A stretch of 64,000 bases of DNA from Chitinolyticbacter albus. GTDB lineage: Bacteria > Pseudomonadota > Gammaproteobacteria > Burkholderiales > Chitinibacteraceae. The stretch is from assembly GCF_024437655.1 (NCBI RefSeq), contig NZ_JANBVF010000009.1:1-64000 (forward strand). The letters are read 5' to 3'. The stretch's first letter is position 1. Each line of letters starts with the position of its first letter. The notes under the pieces are model-generated. The model ran no database searches. It had not been told where the DNA came from and saw only the letters and a program-made list of their open reading frames with translations. This document shows, one piece after another, positions 56,425-64,000 of the stretch. The translations under genes and the position numbers were made by a program.

Positions 56425-57897
56425 TCAGGCGAACCAATGTTCGCGGGCCTTCATGATCAGTTGCTTGGCGGCTTCCTCATCGATACCGGTCAGTTCGGTG
56501 AGTTCATCCACCGCCAGTTCGGCGAGGTCGTCGCGGGTATGGATATCGCGCTCGGCCAGGGTAGCGGCAAGTTCAGCCGTCATGCCTTCGAGCGTCTTCA
56601 GGTCTTCGGACTGGTGTTCCAGCTTTTCCTCGCGGACTATGGCCTGCGTCAGCAAGGCATCGCGGGCACGGGCACGCAGCTCATTGACGGTTTCCTCGTC
56701 AAAGCCTTCGATTTCCAGCATTTCGGCCAGCGGCACGTAGGCCACTTCTTCCAGCGTGTTGAAGCCTTCCTGCACCAGCACGTCGGCGACGTCCTCGTCC
56801 ACATCGAGCGCACGCACGAAGAGTTCGCGCACCTTGGAGAACTCTTCCTCGTGCTTCTCCTCGGCTTCGGTCACCGTCATGATGTTGATCTTCCAGCCGG
56901 TGAGCTCGGAAGCCAGCTTCACGTTCTGGCCGCCACGGCCAATGGCCATCGCCAGGTTTTCCTCGGCGACCACCACGTCCATGGCATGGCTTTCCTCGTC
57001 GACGATGATGGAGCTGACGTCGGCGGGACTGAGCGCACCGATCACGAACTGCGCCGGATCGTGCGACCACAGAATGATGTCGACGCGCTCACCAGCCAGT
57101 TCGTTGGTCACGGCGTTGACGCGGGTGCCGCGCACGCCGATGCAGGTGCCTTGCGGATCGACACGCTGGTCGTTCGACTTGACGGCGATCTTGGCACGCA
57201 TGCCCGGATCACGTGCCACGCCCATCAGTTCGATCAGGCCGTTCTCGATTTCCGGCACTTCCATCTCGAACAGCTTTTCCATGAATTCCGGCGCGGTACG
57301 CGACAGCACCAGCTGCGGGCCGCGACCGCCACGGTCGATGCGCAGCAGGAAGGCGCGGGCGCGATCGCCGACGCGCAGGTTTTCCTTGGGGATCATCTGG
57401 TCACGCGGCAGGACGGCTTCGAGCTTGCCCAGCTCAATGATGGCGCTGCCACGCTCGATGCGCTTGATGGTGCCCGAGACGATATGTTCGCGACGCTCCA
57501 GGAAATCGTTCAGGTTCTGCTCGCGCTCGGCGTCGCGGATCTTCTGCAGGATGACCTGCTTGGCAGTCTGCGCACCGATGCGGCCGAACTCGATCGGCTC
57601 GAGCTCCTCTTCCCAGGTGTCGCCCAGCTTCAGGTCCTTGTCGTAATCGGGCGCATCGGTGATAGCGATCTGGCGGCTCGGTTCCTCGTGATCGTTGTCC
57701 TCGACCACGGTCCAGACGCGGAACGAGCGATAATCGCCACTGTCGCGGTTGATTTCGACGCGGATATCCACCTCGTCGTCGTAACGTTTCTTGGTGGCGG
57801 AAGCGAGCGCCATTTCCAGCGCGGTAAACACGACGTCTTTCTCAACGTTCTTTTCGCGGGCCAGTGCATCGACCAGCAACAGAATTTCACGGCTCAT
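56425..57897 (-). CDS. nusA: Transcription termination/antitermination factor NusA
   Basis: 490 residues. N-terminal RNA polymerase-binding domain ([35 protein letters not shown]), S1 domain ([35 protein letters not shown]), KH1/KH2 ([53 protein letters not shown]) and two C-terminal acidic helix-hairpin-helix repeats. Works in pausing, termination and rRNA antitermination (with SuhB). Confidence 0.98.
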   Translation of the reverse strand: MSREILLLVDALAREKNVEKDVVFTALEMALASATKKRYDDEVDIRVEINRDSGDYRSFRVWTVVEDNDHEEPSRQIAITDAPDYDKDLKLGDTWEEELEPIEFGRIGAQTAKQVILQKIRDAEREQNLNDFLERREHIVSGTIKRIERGSAIIELGKLEAVLPRDQMIPKENLRVGDRARAFLLRIDRGGRGPQLVLSRTAPEFMEKLFEMEVPEIENGLIELMGVARDPGMRAKIAVKSNDQRVDPQGTCIGVRGTRVNAVTNELAGERVDIILWSHDPAQFVIGALSPADVSSIIVDEESHAMDVVVAEENLAMAIGRGGQNVKLASELTGWKINIMTVTEAEEKHEEEFSKVRELFVRALDVDEDVADVLVQEGFNTLEEVAYVPLAEMLEIEGFDEETVNELRARARDALLTQAIVREEKLEHQSEDLKTLEGMTAELAATLAERDIHTRDDLAELAVDELTELTGIDEEAAKQLIMKAREHWFA

Positions 57898-57964
57898 TGT
57901 CGTTTAATCCTCGGGCACAGACAGCTATTCAAATAATTCGTATCGGTGGGATTTTGTTCAAAAC

Positions 57965-58399
57965 TCAAAACTGCGGCTCGATGCGCACCTTGTCGATCTG
58001 CGACAGCGGCAATGCCAGACGCTCACCATCGCACTCGACCAGCACCTGCTCATCTTCCAGACCAAGCAGCTTGCCAACGATGCGCTTGCGCTTGTCCGGC
58101 AAGGGCAGGCGCAGCTTGACCTTGACCATTTCACCGGCAAAACGCGCGAAGTCGGCCGGCTTCTTCACCACGCGATCGAGCCCCGGCGACGAGACCTCGA
58201 AGCGCTCGTATTCGATGTTCTCCACCATGAACAGGCGGGTGAAGTGGTTGCTCACGGTGACGCAATCATCGACCGTGATGCCGCCCGGTTTGTCGATAAA
58301 GAGACGCATCAGGCCACCGTGGCCTATCTCGAAATCGACCAGTTCGTACCCCATGCCATCCAGCGTGGTTTCCAGAAGTTCCTGCAGATTCACTGCCAC
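57965..58399 (-). CDS. rimP: Ribosome maturation factor RimP
   Basis: 144 residues. Family marks are LQELLETTLDGMGYELVDFEIGHGGLMRLFIDKPGGITVDDCVTVSNHFTRLF, then YERFEVSSPGLDRVVKKPADFARFAGEMVKVKL and a C-terminal SH3-like part. I chose the GTG at 58399 with AAGGA seven bases upstream; a GTG two codons later is also possible, and a longer frame reaching 58492 has no homology. First gene of the nusA-infB operon; 67 bases before nusA. Confidence 0.93.
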   Translation of the reverse strand: MAVNLQELLETTLDGMGYELVDFEIGHGGLMRLFIDKPGGITVDDCVTVSNHFTRLFMVENIEYERFEVSSPGLDRVVKKPADFARFAGEMVKVKLRLPLPDKRKRIVGKLLGLEDEQVLVECDGERLALPLSQIDKVRIEPQF

Positions 58400-58706
58400 T
58401 ACGTTTCCTTCGCTACAAACGAAAAATGGGCTGCAAACCTGCGCCCATTCAAAAAAGCACACCCACTGCTGGGAATCGCTTGCGGTCATCATCGCCTTGC
58501 AAGGCGGCGCAGACCGTTGTTTTCAAACGATCCCCTTGGGGATAGACCGGATTCTAACAGAAACAACCACTTGGCGAAACTGTCGTTGGCGGGTGCTTGT
58601 TGCACCCGGATTACGCCGCTAGAGTTGGTGCGCAATGCGGTGGCATAGCGCTTGGTCCATGCCCCGCTCCAGTGCACGCACGCTGGTCGCCACAAGGAGA
58701 AGAACG
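58400..58706. other. Divergent promoter region rimP/fadD
   Basis: 307 bases between divergent starts. It contains a short hairpin CGGGTGC-TTGTT-GCACCCG at 58590-58608. I see no clear -35/-10 pair and no gene. AAGGAG is eight bases before the fadD ATG. Confidence 0.4.
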
Positions 58707-60368
58707 ATGGAGCGCCCCTGGTTTCAAAGCTATCCCGAGCATGTTCCACATGAAATCGATGTCGAGGAGTTCAGCTCGGTACCCGATGTGTTCGCACAAA
58801 CGGTGCGCAAATATGCGCAACGCACTGCCTTCATCAACCTGGGGAAATCGCTGACTTACGCCGAGGCCGATGAACGCGCCACCGCCTTCGCGACCTTCTT
58901 GCAACAGGATCTGAAACTCGCCCCAGGCGCGCGCGTCGCGGTGATGATGCCCAACCTGCTGCAGTATCCGATCGCCATCTTCGGCATTCTCAAGGCCGGG
59001 ATGACGGTGGTGAACGTCAATCCGCTCTATACGCCGCGCGAGCTCGAACATCAGATGAAGGACTCGGGCGCCGAGGCCATCGTCATCGTCGCCAACTTTG
59101 CGCACACGCTGGAAAAGGTGGTCGCGCACACCCAGCTGAAGCATGTGATCGTGACCCAGTTGGGCGACCAGCTCGACTTTCCCAAGCGCCTGCTGGTCAA
59201 CCTCGTCGTCAAGCATGTGAAGAAGCTGGTGCCGGCCTATCGCCTGCCGGGCCACATCAAGTTCAACGACGCACTGGCGCGTGGCGCACAGCACGCTTTT
59301 TCGCCGGTCGACGTCAAGCTCGACGACCTCGCCTTTTTGCAATACACCGGCGGCACCACCGGCGTGGCCAAGGGTGCCATGCTGACCCACCGCAACATCG
59401 TGGCCAATATGCAGCAGGCCCACGCCTGGATACGCGGCGTTGTCGACGAAGGCGGTGAGATGATCGTGACCGCCTTGCCGCTCTACCATATCTTCTCGCT
59501 GACCGCGAACGGCATGGTGTTCACCAAGATCGGCGCGACCAACCTGTTGATCACCAATCCGCGCGACATCGCGGGTTTCGTCAAGGAGCTGGCCAAGTAC
59601 CCGGTCACCAGCATGACCGGCGTGAACACGCTGTTCAATGCGCTGACCAACAATGCCGAGTTCGCCAAGCTGGATTTCCGCCGCTGGAAGCTGGTGCTCG
59701 GTGGCGGCATGGCGGTGCAGCACGCGGTCGCGGAAAAGTGGAAGCACCTGACCGGCGTGCCGCTGATCGAAGCCTATGGCCTCACCGAAACATCGCCCGC
59801 CGCGGTGATCAACCCGATGACGCTCAAGGAATACAACGGGATGATCGGTCTGCCCATTCCGTCCACCGTTGCCGAAATCCGCGACGACGACGGCAACCCG
59901 GTCCCGGCCGGCGAGCGGGGTGAGCTGTGCATCAAGGGCCCGCAGGTAATGAAGGGCTACTGGAACCGTCCCGAAGAAACGGCCAAGGTCCTGGGCAGCG
60001 ATGGCTTCCTCGCGACCGGCGACATTGCCATCATGTCGCCCACCGGCTACTTCAAGATCGTCGATCGCAAGAAGGATATGATCCTGGTGTCGGGCTTCAA
60101 TGTGTACCCGAACGAGATCGAGGACGTGATTGCCGACCATCCGGGCGTGCTCGAAGTCGCCTGTGTCGGCGTGAATGACGAGCGGACCGGCGAAGCGATC
60201 AAGGTTTTCGTGGTGAAGAAGGATCCTAACCTCACCGCCGAGGCCATCATCGCCTATTGTCGGGAAAACCTGACCAATTATAAGGTACCCAAACAGGTGG
60301 AGTTTCGCAGCGAGCTTCCCAAGTCGAATGTCGGTAAGATTCTGCGCAGGGAGCTGCGCCAGAACTAA
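58707..60368 (+). CDS. fadD: Long-chain fatty acid-CoA ligase
   Basis: 553 residues, ANL superfamily. The AMP-binding P-loop [19 protein letters not shown] is at about 212; [10 protein letters not shown], then [21 protein letters not shown] and the hinge [29 protein letters not shown] and final [14 protein letters not shown] with the catalytic Lys. Sequence style ([29 protein letters not shown]) matches FadD. It activates fatty acids to acyl-CoA for beta-oxidation or lipid/PHA synthesis. Confidence 0.94.
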   Translation: MERPWFQSYPEHVPHEIDVEEFSSVPDVFAQTVRKYAQRTAFINLGKSLTYAEADERATAFATFLQQDLKLAPGARVAVMMPNLLQYPIAIFGILKAGMTVVNVNPLYTPRELEHQMKDSGAEAIVIVANFAHTLEKVVAHTQLKHVIVTQLGDQLDFPKRLLVNLVVKHVKKLVPAYRLPGHIKFNDALARGAQHAFSPVDVKLDDLAFLQYTGGTTGVAKGAMLTHRNIVANMQQAHAWIRGVVDEGGEMIVTALPLYHIFSLTANGMVFTKIGATNLLITNPRDIAGFVKELAKYPVTSMTGVNTLFNALTNNAEFAKLDFRRWKLVLGGGMAVQHAVAEKWKHLTGVPLIEAYGLTETSPAAVINPMTLKEYNGMIGLPIPSTVAEIRDDDGNPVPAGERGELCIKGPQVMKGYWNRPEETAKVLGSDGFLATGDIAIMSPTGYFKIVDRKKDMILVSGFNVYPNEIEDVIADHPGVLEVACVGVNDERTGEAIKVFVVKKDPNLTAEAIIAYCRENLTNYKVPKQVEFRSELPKSNVGKILRRELRQN

Positions 60369-60392
60369 TTCTCATATCAAAAGACCGTCACC

Positions 60393-61547
60393 ATGAACCT
60401 GTTGCCCTTTTTCAAGCTGATGGCCGAACACAAGGCCTCGGATCTGTTCCTGTCGTCGCACTCGCCGGTGATCATCAAGATCAATGGCCACTGCCGGCCG
60501 GTGAACAACCAGGTGTTGCAGGGCGAGCACGTCAAGCAGCTGGTCTACCAGCTGATGAGCGACGAGCAGATCGCGGCCTTCGAAGCAGACTGGGAATCGA
60601 ACTTCGCGGTGCCGGTGCCGGGTGTCGGTCGCTTCCGCATCAATGTGTTCAAGGCGCGCGGCAGCGTGTCCATGGTGGCGCGCTACATCCGGGTCGACCC
60701 GCCCTCGCTGACCGAACTGCGCATCCCCGAAGTGCTGAACGAGCTGGTGATGCAAAAGCACGGCATCATCCTGGTCGTCGGCGCGACGGGCTCGGGCAAG
60801 AGCTCGACCATGGCGGCCATGCTCAACCATCGCAACGAGGAGCACGCCGGCCACATCCTCACCATCGAGGATCCGGTCGAGTTCATGCACCACCACAAGA
60901 AATCGCTGGTGAACCAGCGCGAGATCGGCTTTGACACCAAGAGCTACCACGAGGCGCTGAAGAACGCGATGCGCGAGGCGCCCAATGTGCTGATGATCGG
61001 CGAGATCCGCGATCAGGAAACGATGACCCACGCCATGCAGTACGCGCAGGCCGGTCACCTTTGCCTGTCCACGCTGCACGCCAACAACAGCTATCACTCG
61101 CTGTCGCGCATCGTGAACTTCTACCCGCAGGAAGCACGCGAAGCGCTGCTGTACGATCTTTCCACCTCGCTGCGCGCCGTCGTCTCCCAGCGCCTGATCC
61201 GCAACAAGCAAGGCGTGCTGGTGCCGGCAGTCGAGATCATGCTCAACACGCCGCGCATCGCCGAGCTGATTCGCAACGGCCAGCTCTCCGATATCAAGGA
61301 GGCGATGGAGCAATCGCTGACCGATGGCTCGGTCACTTTCGAGCAGGCCTTGTACAAACTGTACAAGGATGGCGAGATCGAGCTGGACGAAGCCTTGCGC
61401 AACGCCGATTCGGCGACCAACCTGTCGTGGATGGTGAACAACGCACAGAGCGTCACGGAGCAGGAGCAGGCCCGGCGCGCACCCGCCCAGACCCAAGCCT
61501 CCACCGCGCAGGACGTGGAAGTCAACTTCGATATCTCGCTACACTGA
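60393..61547 (+). CDS. pilU: Type IV pilus retraction ATPase PilU
   Basis: 384 residues. PilT/PilU family: Walker A VVGATGSGKSSTMAAML at about 128-143, Asp box TIEDPVEFMHHHKKSLVNQREIGFDT, Walker B NVLMIGEIRDQETM, His box HLCLSTLHANNSYHSLSRIVNF. 'KASDLFLS' at the N-terminus and the extended C-terminal tail ending DVEVNFDISLH separate PilU from PilT. It helps PilT depolymerise pili. pilT is not in the window. Confidence 0.93.
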   Translation: MNLLPFFKLMAEHKASDLFLSSHSPVIIKINGHCRPVNNQVLQGEHVKQLVYQLMSDEQIAAFEADWESNFAVPVPGVGRFRINVFKARGSVSMVARYIRVDPPSLTELRIPEVLNELVMQKHGIILVVGATGSGKSSTMAAMLNHRNEEHAGHILTIEDPVEFMHHHKKSLVNQREIGFDTKSYHEALKNAMREAPNVLMIGEIRDQETMTHAMQYAQAGHLCLSTLHANNSYHSLSRIVNFYPQEAREALLYDLSTSLRAVVSQRLIRNKQGVLVPAVEIMLNTPRIAELIRNGQLSDIKEAMEQSLTDGSVTFEQALYKLYKDGEIELDEALRNADSATNLSWMVNNAQSVTEQEQARRAPAQTQASTAQDVEVNFDISLH

Positions 61548-61568
61548 GTATCGCTCCCTCCCTTATCC

Positions 61569-61590
61569 GGGGCCGCGTCGCGGCCCCTTT
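61569..61590 (+). terminator. Terminator of pilU
   Basis: GGGGCCG-CGTCG-CGGCCCC hairpin followed by a short TTT, 21 bases after the stop; weak T-run. Confidence 0.55.
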
Positions 61591-61607
61591 GCTTTGCAGG
61601 AGCCCGC

Positions 61608-63115
<1,508 letters not shown>

Positions 63116-63121
63116 GCGACG

Positions 63122-63745
63122 ATGCGACGCGCGCTACCTCTCCTGTTTGCCCTGCTGGCCAGCTCGGCGAACGCTGAGCCCGCATCCTTGCTGATCCCCG
63201 GCGAATACCATGGCGGCGAGGCGCCGGCTGAGCCCGGCCCGGGCTGGCTGGCGCTGGTCGAGCGTGACGGGACCTGGTCGCTGCAAGCGACCCTGATCCT
63301 GGCCGAGCCGGTGTTCGATGTGCTGCTGGATCAGACCGGGGAGACGAGTGGCGTCCGCATCGCCACGCCGGCGCAGGACGCGCTTGCCCTGCTGCGCCAC
63401 CCGGCGCTGCGCGCCGGCGAGGTAAGCCAAAGCGGCGGCGACGGCGAAGTCCTGGACCAATCCGGCGTAGCGCTGTCGCTTGGCGCGCAGCACTACCAGC
63501 TGGCACGGACCGACTCCGGGCTGCTGCTAAGGCAAGGCAACACCGCCATGCCGCTGGCGGCGCTGGAGCCCGAGGACAGCGCCACGCTGCGCTGGGCTGG
63601 CGATCTCGATCGCGACGGCAGGCTGGACCTGCTGATCGAGTTCAGCGGCGACAACCGCCTTGCCCGCTGCGCCTATCTATCCAGCCTGAGTGGACGCTCC
63701 GGTGCCCCGTCCCTGCTGGCTTGCCATGAGGCAACCGGCTGCTGA
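63122..63745 (+). CDS. Secreted hypothetical protein with a calcium-loop-like motif
   Basis: 207 residues with a signal peptide (RRALPLLFALLASSANA). The mature part is beta-rich and acidic, and near residue 162 has DLDRDGRLDLLIEF, the DxDxDGxxD pattern of an FG-GAP/EF-like calcium loop. Ends with Cys-containing RCAYLSSLSG...LLACHEATGC. No family recognised. Lies six bases after dapE on the same strand. Confidence 0.6.
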   Translation: MRRALPLLFALLASSANAEPASLLIPGEYHGGEAPAEPGPGWLALVERDGTWSLQATLILAEPVFDVLLDQTGETSGVRIATPAQDALALLRHPALRAGEVSQSGGDGEVLDQSGVALSLGAQHYQLARTDSGLLLRQGNTAMPLAALEPEDSATLRWAGDLDRDGRLDLLIEFSGDNRLARCAYLSSLSGRSGAPSLLACHEATGC

Positions 63746-63842
63746 ACACGAGTGCATCGGTCGGCGGGCACGCTGGAAAAACGCGCAAAACCGATCAAGG
63801 CCGGCGGCCTATGCTGGGTGGATTCCCCAACAGGAGCCCACC

Positions 63843-64000
63843 ATGAACCACGACAACCCCAGCATCATGTCCCACGTATCCCTCGGCACCAACCGCTTTG
63901 CCGAGGCCGCCGCGTTCTACGACGCCGTGCTCGCCACCGTCGGCGCACGGCGCGTACTCGACTTCCCCGGTGCCATTGCCTACGGCAAGGCATACCCGGA
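63843..64000 (+). CDS. VOC-family (glyoxalase-like) protein, partial
   Basis: Only the first 52 codons are present; the gene runs off the window edge. It begins IMSHVSLGTNRFAEAAAFYDAVLATVGARRVLDFPGAIAYGK, the first beta-alpha-beta unit of a vicinal oxygen chelate domain (metal His in SHVSLGT). AGGAG is seven bases before the ATG. Many members are glutathione or antibiotic resistance-related, but function is open. Confidence 0.8.
   Translation, partial: MNHDNPSIMSHVSLGTNRFAEAAAFYDAVLATVGARRVLDFPGAIAYGKAYP

Overview
The window is high-GC bacterial chromosome, mostly densely packed housekeeping genes, with one A+T-richer accessory stretch at about 29.9-35.7 kb. Three things point to a betaproteobacterium, most likely Neisseriales: the tmRNA tag reads ANDETYALAA; the block rimP-nusA-infB-rbfA-truB-rpsO-pnp is intact; and a PHA regulator/phasin pair, PilU and a GH18 chitinase are present. 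A chitin-degrading genus of Chitinibacteraceae or Chromobacteriaceae is my inference, not proven.

Layout. 0-8.5 kb: end of a histidine kinase, prfC, GH18 chitinase, RidA, acyl desaturase, MscS channel, heptose-phosphate adenylyltransferase, a diiron ferritin-like protein and a CinA-type molybdopterin-binding-domain protein. 8.6-17.7 kb: recC-recB-recD with 4-nt overlaps (RecBCD double-strand break repair). 18-20 kb: an A+T-richer orphan gene and a LysR regulator. 20.5-24.4 kb: alaS and three small conserved proteins. 24.4-27.7 kb: a copper-efflux operon (copA, a small unknown ORF, copZ, csoR) preceded by CsoR-like operator repeats. 27.7-29.9 kb: a DUF898 membrane protein and an M48 protease.

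30-35.8 kb is the accessory region. It holds a lipoprotein serine hydrolase, an aspartyl-protease/PDZ lipoprotein, gene remnants, and then sites with integron attC structure interleaved with small plus-strand exported-protein genes. No integrase gene is present. This looks like a small cluster of attC sites lacking an integrase (CALIN), and it ends close to the 3' end of ssrA (tmRNA).

36-47 kb: arfB next to ssrA (two ribosome-rescue systems side by side), thyA, an orphan sensor kinase, greB, rluB, mutS, suhB and small unknowns. 46.7-48.2 kb: divergent phaR and phasin genes. 48.2-49.3 kb: a CE2-like esterase. 49.5-58.4 kb: the pnp...rimP translation/RNA operon on the minus strand. 58.7-64 kb: fadD, pilU, a YffB-type reductase, dapE, a secreted unknown protein, and the start of a VOC-family protein cut by the window edge.
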